DNA from: Pseudomonadota bacterium
Lineage (GTDB): Bacteria > Pseudomonadota > Gammaproteobacteria > Burkholderiales > Rhodocyclaceae
Assembly (NCBI GenBank): GCA_026399515.1
Contig: JAPLQT010000074.1
Coordinates: 1-64,000 of the forward strand
Length of the DNA stretch: 64,000 nucleotides
Direction: 5' to 3'
Below, piece after piece: positions 51,482-59,311 of the stretch; position 1 is the stretch's first letter; each line of letters begins with the position of its first letter. The translations under genes were made by a program, and so were the position numbers. Under the pieces are notes generated by a model. That model had not been told where the DNA came from, made no database searches, and was given only the letters and a program-made list of their open reading frames with translations.

Positions 51482-53149
51482 ATGCAAGCAACCACCATGT
51501 CACGCATCGCGGCGATCTCAGCCATCGCCGTCTCGATACTGCTGTCGGGCTGTGGTGGGGGTGCAATTTCGACGCTGCTGGCGGACGTCCGTTCGGGAGG
51601 CACGGGCGCCCGCGTCCTTGGCGTCCTGACCGGATTCGGCAGCCTCATCGTCGACGGAATGCGGCGGGACGATTCGATGGCCACCTATCTGTCCGAAGAA
51701 GATCAGGGGGCTGGCCTGGCCATGGCGTCCACCGGCATGATGTTGGGCCACAGCCTGGAGCTTAGCCTCGACGCCAGCGACAATGTCACGTCGGTGATGG
51801 TGTCCCCCGAACTTGTCGGCACCGTGACCGGCGCCGGTGCGAACGGCATCACCGTATTGGGCACCAGCATCAGCGTGAATCGCGATACCGCCTTGGGACC
51901 AGCAACGGTCCTGGTCGGCTATGCATCGCCGTCGGCAATCCAGATTGGAGACAGGGTGGCGGTCTACGGCTTGATCCGTACTAACAGCCAAGGCGCGATC
52001 TCGTTGCAGGCGACCCTCATCGCCAGCAAGACCACCGGCAGCGGAGTGCGGCTGACCGGCTACATCACCCAATACAACGGCGCCGCAGGCAGCTTCGTGA
52101 TCGGCAACCAAACGGTTACGGTCGGTTCCGCCACGCTCAGTCCGGCTGGCGGATCTCTGGTTAATGGCGAACTGGTGACCGTCTGGAGCAAGGCCGCGCC
52201 TATCGGAAATTCGATTGCCGCCGATAGCATCCGCATCAAGGGACCCACCGGGAGCAGCGGCACCCTCACCCTTTCCGGGCCGGTCTCCGGCTACGCCAGC
52301 CCGACCAACTTCAAGATCCGCAATGTGACCGTCGATGCAAGGAATGCGACGGTCTCACCGGCCGGAGCCGCCGTATCGGACGGCAAGTACGTTGTCGCGA
52401 TTGGCAACTACGATGCTTCGACCAACACGCTCACGGCCTCCGCCGTGACGATCTACGCTCCCGCGCCGGCGGCCTCGGTCGAACTGCATGGCACCATCTT
52501 GAACTTCGTCTCGCCTGCAAGCTTCACGGTCCGCGGCGTGGTGGTGGATGCCAGTTCCGCGAGTGTCGTCGGTGGCACAGCCGCCCAGCTCGGCAACGGT
52601 GTGTTTGTGGAAGTGTCCGGTGCAGTGGCCAACAATGTCGTGAAGGCCGCGACGGTTCAGATCGTTTCGCTCAATCCGCTCGGCGCGCCCAGCGGCGCGA
52701 TGCTCGATCTGATGGGGACGATCACCAGCTACGACGCCGCTTCCGGTCATTACACGATGACCATGAGTTCCGGGGCGGCCGTGACCGGCACGACAAGTTC
52801 ATCGATGTTCTATGCGAACGGGACGGCCGCCAATTTCGCGATTGGCCAGAGCGTAAACGTCAGAGGCATGATGAACAATAACCTGCTATCGACATCGGTG
52901 ATGGACTTTGCCCAGGGGTCCGCCATGCCCGCGTCCGGAATCACTCATATGGAAGGAGTCGCCTACAACGTGACGCCGAGCAGTTTCATGCTGAACGGCC
53001 TGACGATCCAGCTCAACGGCATCCAAATCCCGGGTGGCGGCGGAATGATGGGCGGACACGGCATGATGGCCGGCTCGCGCGTCGGCGTCGATGTGCTCTA
53101 TTCCGGCGGGCAATACATGGCGACCGCCTTGAACGTGCAAGGTGGCTGA
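51482..53149 (+). CDS. DUF5666-domain surface lipoprotein
   Basis: A 555-aa exported protein. The signal peptide ends with LLSGC, a lipobox at about residue 22, followed by Gly-rich sequence. The body consists of repeated DUF5666-like beta units: GYITQYNGAAGSFVIGNQTVTV, GPVSGYASPTNFKIRNVTVD and GTILNFVSPASFTVRGVVVD are successive copies, at least five of them in all. Methionine/glycine-rich stretches (GGGGMMGGHGMMAGS) near the end could bind metal. It is 37 bp after DUF6502. Role unknown; DUF5666 proteins are often found with DUF6502 regulators. Confidence 0.85.
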   Translation: MQATTMSRIAAISAIAVSILLSGCGGGAISTLLADVRSGGTGARVLGVLTGFGSLIVDGMRRDDSMATYLSEEDQGAGLAMASTGMMLGHSLELSLDASDNVTSVMVSPELVGTVTGAGANGITVLGTSISVNRDTALGPATVLVGYASPSAIQIGDRVAVYGLIRTNSQGAISLQATLIASKTTGSGVRLTGYITQYNGAAGSFVIGNQTVTVGSATLSPAGGSLVNGELVTVWSKAAPIGNSIAADSIRIKGPTGSSGTLTLSGPVSGYASPTNFKIRNVTVDARNATVSPAGAAVSDGKYVVAIGNYDASTNTLTASAVTIYAPAPAASVELHGTILNFVSPASFTVRGVVVDASSASVVGGTAAQLGNGVFVEVSGAVANNVVKAATVQIVSLNPLGAPSGAMLDLMGTITSYDAASGHYTMTMSSGAAVTGTTSSSMFYANGTAANFAIGQSVNVRGMMNNNLLSTSVMDFAQGSAMPASGITHMEGVAYNVTPSSFMLNGLTIQLNGIQIPGGGGMMGGHGMMAGSRVGVDVLYSGGQYMATALNVQGG

Positions 53150-53204
53150 ATCCACCGACATCGCCGCAACGAAAAATTATTGTTAATCTACGAAAGGAAG
53201 AATC

Positions 53205-54089
53205 ATGACGGGAATGATGGGATTCAATTCAGGATACCTGGCAGCGCAGACACCCAACGGCTTCGGGTTCACCACCGACGCCAGCGGCAAAATCACCGGC
53301 ATGGAACGCCTGCTTGGCACTGATACGTTCGATTTGCGCCTGCCGGGTAACGCCACGTTTGCGAAAGCCAACAACATCGTCACCGAGACGCTGACAGGAT
53401 CCTACGCGACCGAGGTACTTCAGTATGCGCCGGACCCGACAAACGCCAGTCTCTATCATCTGTCGTCCGATACGATGACCATAGCGAACCCGTCAACCAC
53501 GAATGCCTATGGCTTCACCAGGGCCTATTCGTTCACGATCGCCAACGGCGCTGTCACCGGCATGCAAAGCGTCTGGGGTAACGCCGGCCACACATATACC
53601 AACAGCCTGCGCCAACTCCCCACGGCGCACCTGTCGTCGAGCGGCAACACCGTGACTGAAACGCTGGTGCAGGGGAACGTCGTTGAAACGCTGCAATTCG
53701 TGAGTTCCGGTAGCGCCGGCCTCTATGCCCTGGCGTCCGACGCGAGGAGTTTCGTCCAGCCTGGATCCGCCACCACGTTGCTGTCGGTCGACCCCTATGA
53801 TCGGGCCAAGTTCACCATCGATGCCGGCGGCAAGGTTTCGCAGGTACAGGATGTTCGGATAGACGGGTCGACGGTGACCGTCACGCCTAACGCCTATGCG
53901 AGCTTCAGCCAGTTGGCCCCCGGCTACGTCCTGGAGACGGTTTCCTTCGGTACCCGCAGTTCATACGAGGTGTATCACGACGGTAACGGCGACGGCATTT
54001 ACACCGGCATCGCCCATGGTGTGGGAACGACGGTCGATCTGGTGGGTCTGCAATCCCAGTTGTCCCCGGCGATCCACGCGGTCCTCTAA
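53205..54089 (+). CDS. hypothetical repeat protein, 294 aa
   Basis: A 294-aa protein of beta-rich repeats. Related elements recur about every 60-70 residues: NIVTETLTGSYATEVLQYAP, NTVTETLVQGNVVETLQFVS and a later LETVSFG version. Near the C-terminus, YHDGNGDGIYTGIA resembles a calcium-binding loop (DxNxDG). I see no clear signal peptide, so export may be atypical. It is the third cistron of the DUF6502 operon with an AAAGGAAG ribosome binding site. I do not recognise a named family. Confidence 0.6.
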   Translation: MTGMMGFNSGYLAAQTPNGFGFTTDASGKITGMERLLGTDTFDLRLPGNATFAKANNIVTETLTGSYATEVLQYAPDPTNASLYHLSSDTMTIANPSTTNAYGFTRAYSFTIANGAVTGMQSVWGNAGHTYTNSLRQLPTAHLSSSGNTVTETLVQGNVVETLQFVSSGSAGLYALASDARSFVQPGSATTLLSVDPYDRAKFTIDAGGKVSQVQDVRIDGSTVTVTPNAYASFSQLAPGYVLETVSFGTRSSYEVYHDGNGDGIYTGIAHGVGTTVDLVGLQSQLSPAIHAVL

Positions 54090-54134
54090 AGCACCTCAAC
54101 CATTTCAACGAACTTCAACTCAGGAGCAAGCTTC

Positions 54135-54845
54135 ATGTCTAACTTTTCATTGAAAACCACAGCCATCGCCGTAGCGATGACCTTATCCTCGTTCGCGGCG
54201 GCAACCGATCTGCCGGCGTATCTCGTTCAGGGTGTCCATGCCATGGGCGCGAGCGTTGCCGCGGACGGCAGTGTCACGTATGGCGCCATGCGTCTGGTTC
54301 CATTGTTGCCGCCGAACTACAATCCTTCGAACGCCCCGGCAGGCGCAACGCTTTCCGATTGCACGTTCTCCCCGGACAAGGTTTCGTATGTGTGTCCCGG
54401 GAATGTGCAATTCGCCTTGATGCAGAGCACGTTGGGGGAGATGCCCCATTTTTCGGATGGATTCAGCCCAATGCAGGGTTATTCTCTGTCGGCGGACTTT
54501 GCGCCACCGGCGGGTTTTGTAATGCCCGCGGGTGTCGGCTTGCCAAGTGGCGTTACGGTGCCGTCGCTGAGCCCCGCCGACATGATTGCGCAAATGACCA
54601 ACGCGGGCTTGCTGCCAAAAGGTGCGGTGACCTTCAATGCGGACGGCACGGTGACGGCAATCGTCAACGGGGTAAGCATGATGTACACGCCGACTCGGAT
54701 TCCGGCACCTGGGCAGCAAGGCAGGTACATGCCGGGTATGGGATACGGGATCACGGCAGGGACAGGCGGGACGGTGACGTTCCCCGATGGAACAACTTAC
54801 GTTCCAAAAGTGGGGATGATGACGGGCGTGGTAGGGATGCGTTAG
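54135..54845 (+). CDS. hypothetical secreted protein, 236 aa
   Basis: A 236-aa protein with a signal peptide (LKTTAIAVAMTLSSFAAAT) and a mature portion rich in Met, Pro and Gly (MPAGVGLPSG, GMGYGITAGTGGTV). Two cysteines (SDCTFSP and YVCPGNV) could form a disulfide. I do not recognise a family. It is the last cistron of the DUF6502 operon and is followed by a strong stem-loop. The start follows AGGAGCAAGCTT. Confidence 0.6.
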   Translation: MSNFSLKTTAIAVAMTLSSFAAATDLPAYLVQGVHAMGASVAADGSVTYGAMRLVPLLPPNYNPSNAPAGATLSDCTFSPDKVSYVCPGNVQFALMQSTLGEMPHFSDGFSPMQGYSLSADFAPPAGFVMPAGVGLPSGVTVPSLSPADMIAQMTNAGLLPKGAVTFNADGTVTAIVNGVSMMYTPTRIPAPGQQGRYMPGMGYGITAGTGGTVTFPDGTTYVPKVGMMTGVVGMR

Positions 54846-54870
54846 AACCGCCGCATGCCGGCGGCGGAGC

Positions 54871-54905
54871 TACATGAGCGTGGAGAGGGCTACCACGCTC
54901 ATGTA
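54871..54905. terminator. 13-bp perfect stem-loop between convergent operons
   Basis: TACATGAGCGTGG (54871-54883) and CCACGCTCATGTA (54893-54905) form a perfect 13-bp stem with a nine-base loop, between the + strand secreted-protein operon and the end of the minus-strand DUF1641 gene. There is no T run, so it may work in both directions as a weak or Rho-assisted terminator, or protect mRNA 3' ends. Confidence 0.6.
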
Positions 54906-54922
54906 ACGGCTTTCTTGCCGGG

Positions 54923-55717
54923 CTAGTCCTTGCCCGTGTTGCAGCTTGTCCGCATGCGCTTGCCGATGGACATCAGGAATTGCAGCGCCGCCTGATTCTC
55001 GGCGTCTCCCATGAGGCGTGCCATGGCCATGATGCCGCCGGTCGGCGGCGGCAGTTCCCTGGCGTCCTGGGCGCCCAGGTTCAGGCAACCGATCAGGCGG
55101 TCGACCATCTCGATATGCACGATCAACTTGGGCAGCCGGTCGGCGAGTATGTCGAGGGAACCTGAGTTGTTGAGCCGATCGAGGATGTCGATCAGGCGTT
55201 CGACGCCGCTGCGGTTCAGCCGGTCGATGACGCTGAGGGCTTCGGCGGCCATCTGCGCCACGCGTCCGACCATGTCGTCGTTCATCGCGTCTTCGGCCGC
55301 CGCCACGGTGCGGGCGATATCCACCACCCGCTGCAGGTCGCCGTTGTCGAGCAGACGGGCCAGGACCGGCAGGGCGCGCTCGAAGCCGCTGCGATTCAGG
55401 CGATCCAGGAGATCGATGCTGGAACCGGCCATTTCGGTGAAGCGCCCGACCATGTCGTCGGAGGCCGCGTCCTCGGCGGCGCCATAGACGCGCGCCAGGC
55501 TGCACAGGCGATCGAGATCACCGTTGTGCACCATCTGGGCGAGCGCCGGCAGCGCCTTGTCGATGCCGCTACGGTTGAACTTGTCGAGCAGATCGAGCGC
55601 CTGGGCGCCGTTCTCGGCCAGGCGCGAGACCATGTCGTCGGTCACCGAATCCTTGGCCGCCTGGAGCACGCGTTCGACCTCCGGCAATGCGCCGGCAGTG
55701 CTTGTATTGTCGCTCAT
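54923..55717 (-). CDS. DUF1641 repeat protein
   Basis: A 264-aa protein composed of three tandem copies of a helical unit, each with DDMV(S/G)R, a Leu-Asp-Leu-Leu/Ile-Asp element and a FNRSG or LNRSG end followed by ALP(A/V)LA. DUF1641 proteins typically have one or two units and occur with SQR-like flavoproteins in sulfur oxidisers. The ATG at 55717 follows GAGGCGACC; the longer frame upstream was rejected. It is the last gene of the qmo/hdr/sqr operon, ten bases downstream of the SQR-like gene. It may be a scaffold for the flavoprotein. Confidence 0.85.
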   Translation of the reverse strand: MSDNTSTAGALPEVERVLQAAKDSVTDDMVSRLAENGAQALDLLDKFNRSGIDKALPALAQMVHNGDLDRLCSLARVYGAAEDAASDDMVGRFTEMAGSSIDLLDRLNRSGFERALPVLARLLDNGDLQRVVDIARTVAAAEDAMNDDMVGRVAQMAAEALSVIDRLNRSGVERLIDILDRLNNSGSLDILADRLPKLIVHIEMVDRLIGCLNLGAQDARELPPPTGGIMAMARLMGDAENQAALQFLMSIGKRMRTSCNTGKD

Positions 55718-55727
55718 GGTCGCCTCC

Positions 55728-56861
55728 TTACAACAGGCCGCGCGCCGAAATCCAGTAGAGCTTGTTGTAGGCAAGCTTGAACCAGTGGATGGCGCGGGTC
55801 GGCGCCTTGGGGTCAGGCGGCTGGTTGTAGTTGAACATGGCGTAGGTGGCCTTCTCCGATCCGGTCTGGATGAAGCAGAACACCTTGCCGTCGTACTTGC
55901 GCACCGGCACGCCGAACTTGACCAGGGCGACGATATTGGCGCCCACGGTCTCGGCTTCGAAGTGAGCGGTGGAACCGGCCTTGCTGATGGGGATGTTGGT
56001 GGTGTCGCCGAGGATGAAGACGTTGGTGCGGCCTTCCATGTTGAGATTGAAACGGTCGGTGGGTATCCAGCCGTTCTGTCCCAGCTTGTTGGTCTCGATG
56101 ACTTCCATGCCCTTGTGGGCGGGGATCGAGATCAGCATGTCGTAATTGATCTCGGTGCCTTCTTCGCTGTGGAGCACGCGCTTCTCGCCGTCGACCGACT
56201 TGAGGTTGAATAGCGTTTCGTAGGTGATGCCCAGCCGGTCCATTTCCGGTTGCGCCCATTTGGCGACGTTCTCCAGGGTATGCACGCGGCCGATCGGATA
56301 GGTGTAGTGAATCTGCACCTTGTCACGGATGCCGCGCTCCAGGAAATAGTCGTTGAGCATGAAAGTGATTTCCAGCGGTGCCATCGGACACTTGTGCGGC
56401 ACGCCCATGGCGATGACGATCTTTCCGCCCTGGAACTCGCGGATGCGGTGGAACAACTTCACCGCCGTCTCTTCGGTATAGAAGAATTCGGCGTTTTCCT
56501 TGAGGCCGGGGATGGCATCGGGCCACATGCGCGACCCGGTGGCGATGACCAGGATGTCGTAGTTGTGCACCTTGCCGCTCTTGGTCTTGACCTGGTTGGC
56601 GTCGAGCATGAAGGTCTCGACCGGATCGACGTGGAACTGGATGCCCGGCTCGAGCAGGCTGGCCTGGTCGCGATACATCTCGTCGGGGGTCATTTTCCCG
56701 ACCGCGACATAAAGCAGCCCCGGCTGGTACATGTGCTTGTCCGACGCGGAGAGCATGGTGATTTGCACCTTGCCGGATTTCACATCGCCCTTGAGACTGC
56801 GCGCTACATTATTGGCGAGGATGGTACCGCCCATACCGCCGCCGACGACCAGTATCTTCAT
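55728..56861 (-). CDS. SQR-like FAD-dependent oxidoreductase
   Basis: A 377-aa flavoprotein of the sulfide:quinone oxidoreductase/FCSD family. The ADP-binding fold is VVGGGMGGTILANNV (residues 5-19); VIATGSRMWPDAIPG and NVFILGDTTNIPISKAG are conserved. Only two cysteines occur, one in PHKCPMAPLEITF and one in VFCFIQTG; these match the second and third active-site positions of SQRs, the first being absent. The C-terminus (HWFKLAYNKLYWISARG) resembles an amphipathic membrane-binding helix. It lies between a TusA gene and a DUF1641 gene in the qmo operon. Oxidation of sulfide or a sulfane sulfur carrier is inferred. Confidence 0.85.
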   Translation of the reverse strand: MKILVVGGGMGGTILANNVARSLKGDVKSGKVQITMLSASDKHMYQPGLLYVAVGKMTPDEMYRDQASLLEPGIQFHVDPVETFMLDANQVKTKSGKVHNYDILVIATGSRMWPDAIPGLKENAEFFYTEETAVKLFHRIREFQGGKIVIAMGVPHKCPMAPLEITFMLNDYFLERGIRDKVQIHYTYPIGRVHTLENVAKWAQPEMDRLGITYETLFNLKSVDGEKRVLHSEEGTEINYDMLISIPAHKGMEVIETNKLGQNGWIPTDRFNLNMEGRTNVFILGDTTNIPISKAGSTAHFEAETVGANIVALVKFGVPVRKYDGKVFCFIQTGSEKATYAMFNYNQPPDPKAPTRAIHWFKLAYNKLYWISARGLL

Positions 56862-56932
56862 GTCTCTCTCCTAGTAGTTTTTATGGACGGGCATAGTGCG
56901 GCGCCGTCCTCGCCGTCTTTACTATCCTGCCG

Positions 56933-57163
56933 CTACTTGGTCCTGCGTATGTTGACGTACCAGATCCCCGCCTCTTCGCGGGTGCCGATAAGTTCGTGCC
57001 CGACCTTCTTGATCCATTGCGGAATTTCGGCGGCTGAGCCCTTGTCGGTGGATAGTACCTCTATTTCATCCCCGATCTCGACCATTTTGATGCCGGCGAT
57101 GAGTTCCATGAGGGGGCCGGAGCAGAAACTGCCGCGGGCGTCGATGATTTTCTTTTCCGCCAT
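56933..57163 (-). CDS. TusA-family protein with CSGP motif
   Basis: A 76-aa TusA-like protein. The CPxP position reads CSGP (C14, in ARGSFCSGPLMELI). The last strand is YVNIRRTK. The proline that is usually after Cys is Ser here, so sulfur transfer is likely but reactivity may be altered. It lies between the DsrE-like and SQR-like genes, with a GC-rich repeat region in front. TusA-DsrE-SQR is a recurrent unit in sulfur oxidisers. Confidence 0.88.
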   Translation of the reverse strand: MAEKKIIDARGSFCSGPLMELIAGIKMVEIGDEIEVLSTDKGSAAEIPQWIKKVGHELIGTREEAGIWYVNIRRTK

Positions 57164-57353
57164 TGTGTACTCCTGTTAGCGTGAAATACAGTTACGAAGC
57201 GCCCCATACCCTAGCCCCGAAGTCGGGCACCAGTAACCCGCGAGCGCAGCGAGCAAACTTAGTCCCCCGCCCCGGGGCGGGGGCAGGGGGTGGGGGGCCT
57301 TGGGAGCCTTGCTAGCTTTCATGATCGATGGCGTAGCCAGCGCATCGTGAAAG
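57164..57353. repeat. GC-rich inverted-repeat region between dsrE-like and tusA
   Basis: A 190-bp spacer in an otherwise tight operon. It contains a perfect 20-bp palindrome (CCCCCGCCCC/GGGGCGGGGG, 57264-57283), a GGGGGTGGGGGG run, and a second stem: CTAGCTTTCA at 57312-57321 pairs loosely with TGAAAGTTAG around 57348-57357, across the stop codon of the DsrE-like gene. The first element looks like a REP-type palindrome; the second could end transcription of the upstream half of the operon. Confidence 0.6.
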
Positions 57354-57749
57354 TTAGAAAGACCAGACTTGCCCGCCTTGCGCGGCGTCGAGGAACATCG
57401 TGAGGCCCATGGCTTCGCCTACGTAGTCCTCGAGCTGCCCGTGTTCGAGGCCGAGCAGGTCCATGGCCATCGAGCAGGGGTGGATCTTGGCATCGCCTAG
57501 CGACACCGCCTGTTCGAACAGCGTCTTGAAAGGCGGCACGTTCTTCGCGTCGATGAGTTCCCCAACCGGACCTTCGGCAGGCGCGTGTATGTCGGAACCC
57601 CGGGCGAAGTAACGCAAGGCATTCATCGACAGGAAGACCAGTACCTCGTTGCCGCTGACGGCACCGACCGAGGCGATCATGGCGGCCATCTGCAATTGCT
57701 CGCGCTTGTCCGAAAGGACGATGATGCTGATCTTGTTCGCATCCGACAT
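57354..57749 (-). CDS. DsrE/DsrF-like protein
   Basis: A 131-aa protein of the DsrE family. It opens MSDANKISIIVLSDKREQL and contains the hydrophobic strand VLVFLSMNALRYFARG and a cysteine C92 in KIHPCSMAMDLLGLEHG that sits at the active Cys position of DsrE-type sulfur carriers. It lacks the membrane domain of DsrE2. It is probably a cytoplasmic sulfur-transfer partner of the TusA in the same operon. Gap of 40 bp from hdrB. Confidence 0.88.
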   Translation of the reverse strand: MSDANKISIIVLSDKREQLQMAAMIASVGAVSGNEVLVFLSMNALRYFARGSDIHAPAEGPVGELIDAKNVPPFKTLFEQAVSLGDAKIHPCSMAMDLLGLEHGQLEDYVGEAMGLTMFLDAAQGGQVWSF

Positions 57750-57789
57750 GTTGCATTCTCCTTGTTGATTTGGCGGCCGGCTAGGTCAA

Positions 57790-58689
57790 CTACTTGGCCG
57801 TTATTTTTTCTAGTTTCTCCGCCCTGATCAACTGGCCGTCGAGGCCGGCGTCCTTCATGCTGCCGCCGTAGGCGACGGTCATCAGTTGCGAGTAGTAGAG
57901 CACCGGCATGTTGAACTTGGTGCCCTGCTTCTTGTTGATTTCGGATTGGTACACCTCGACGTTGGCCTGGCACAGCGGACAGGGCGTGACGATCATTTCG
58001 GCGCCGTGGTCGTAAGCCGATTCCACGATATCGCGGATCTGCTTCTGGGATTTTTCCGGCTCGGAAAAGGCCAGTGCGCCGCCGCAGCAGGCAACCTTCT
58101 GGTCATACTTGGTGAGTGCCTCGCCGCCGAAAGTCTCGACCAGCTTGTCGAGGTACAGCGGGTTCTCGAAAGATTCTCCGGAGATGCCGAAGGGACGATT
58201 GGTCTGGCAACCGACATAGCCGGCGAACTTGATGCCTTCGAGGGACTTCTTCATCGACTTCTTGAGTTCCTCGTAGCCGAAATCCTCGATCAGCACTTCC
58301 ACCATGTGGCGGATCTCGACCTCGGCGTTGTAGTGGAGGCCGGCGGCGGCGAGCGCCTCGTTGGTCTCCTTCATGAGCTGCGCCGAGCCGTCCAGGCGGT
58401 CCTTGGTTTCGCGCGCCGACAGCCAGCAGGCGGCGCAGGTGGCGACGATGTCCTGGCCCGGCAGATGGGTCTCGGCCTGGGCGAAGTTGCGGGCATTGAT
58501 GGCCAGGCGCGGCAGTTCGCCGCCTTCGCAGTAACCGATCGAGGCGCTACAGCAGTTCCAGTCGGGGATCTCGGTGAGCTTGACGTCGAGCGTCTTGCAC
58601 ATCGAATTGACCGAGGTCAGGTAGTTCGACGCCGACGCCTTGAGCTGGGACGAGCAGCCGGGGTAGAACGCGTATTCCTTTTTTGCCAT
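57790..58689 (-). CDS. hdrB: HdrB-like subunit
   Basis: A 299-aa protein with two CCG (cysteine-rich) domains. The first has YPGCSSQ, DWNCCSAS and ATCAACW; the second has GYVGCQTNRPF, KVACCGGALAF and TPCPLCQANV. In methanogen HdrB these bind noncubane [4Fe-4S] clusters that reduce disulfides. In the qmo setting HdrCB may replace the membrane QmoC in linking QmoAB with other partners. It ends 40 bp before the DsrE-like gene. Confidence 0.92.
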   Translation of the reverse strand: MAKKEYAFYPGCSSQLKASASNYLTSVNSMCKTLDVKLTEIPDWNCCSASIGYCEGGELPRLAINARNFAQAETHLPGQDIVATCAACWLSARETKDRLDGSAQLMKETNEALAAAGLHYNAEVEIRHMVEVLIEDFGYEELKKSMKKSLEGIKFAGYVGCQTNRPFGISGESFENPLYLDKLVETFGGEALTKYDQKVACCGGALAFSEPEKSQKQIRDIVESAYDHGAEMIVTPCPLCQANVEVYQSEINKKQGTKFNMPVLYYSQLMTVAYGGSMKDAGLDGQLIRAEKLEKITAK

Positions 58690-58716
58690 GTATCTCTCCG
58701 TGACAGGGTCGACGCG

Positions 58717-59307
58717 TCAGCCGGTCAAACCCTGCTTCTTGTCCTCGATCTCGCGCGCCTTGGCGATGATGGCCTGGAAGCCCTTGAGATCCTTGATCGC
58801 GTGGCCGCCGAAAATCTCCATCGGGTTGAGGCGCTTGGCCAGCACCACCGTCTTGATGCCGGCGACCAGGCCGTCCTTGAAATACAGGGCGAGGGTCAGC
58901 TTGAGTTCATTGACCCGGCCCTTCTTCGCCAGGTTGTTCCAGAACATGGTGGCGAACTCGTGGGTCGGCTGGCCCTTCGGCACCAGCCCGAGGCGGTGCG
59001 CATAGCTGGCCAGGCCGTGCATGATGTGGGTGATCGGCAACTGGCGCGGGCAACGTACCACGCAGTTGTAGCAGGAGGTGCACATCCACATCGCGTCGGA
59101 GGTCAGCACTTCCTCGCGCTTGCCGGCGCGGATCATCATGAAGATCTTCTGCGGCGAGTGTTCCCAATGCGGGCCGAAGGGGCACGATCCGGCGCAGACG
59201 CCGCACTGCATGCACATCTTGACCCATTCGCCTTCCTCGACACGCTCCTCGACTTCGCGCAGGAAATTGTTATGGTAGGGAGCGGGGGTTTGCAGGTTGG
59301 TGGCCAT
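58717..59307 (-). CDS. hdrC: HdrC-like iron-sulfur subunit
   Basis: A 196-aa protein with two [4Fe-4S] motifs, CMQCGVCAGSCPFGP (about residue 34) and CTSCYNCVVRCPRQLP (about 76). It is the electron-transfer partner of HdrB. The upstream gene is qmoB with only a four-base gap, and the downstream hdrB follows after 27 bp. There are no membrane segments, so it is a soluble complex partner rather than a QmoC fusion. Confidence 0.92.
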   Translation of the reverse strand: MATNLQTPAPYHNNFLREVEERVEEGEWVKMCMQCGVCAGSCPFGPHWEHSPQKIFMMIRAGKREEVLTSDAMWMCTSCYNCVVRCPRQLPITHIMHGLASYAHRLGLVPKGQPTHEFATMFWNNLAKKGRVNELKLTLALYFKDGLVAGIKTVVLAKRLNPMEIFGGHAIKDLKGFQAIIAKAREIEDKKQGLTG

Positions 59308-59311
59308 ATGC

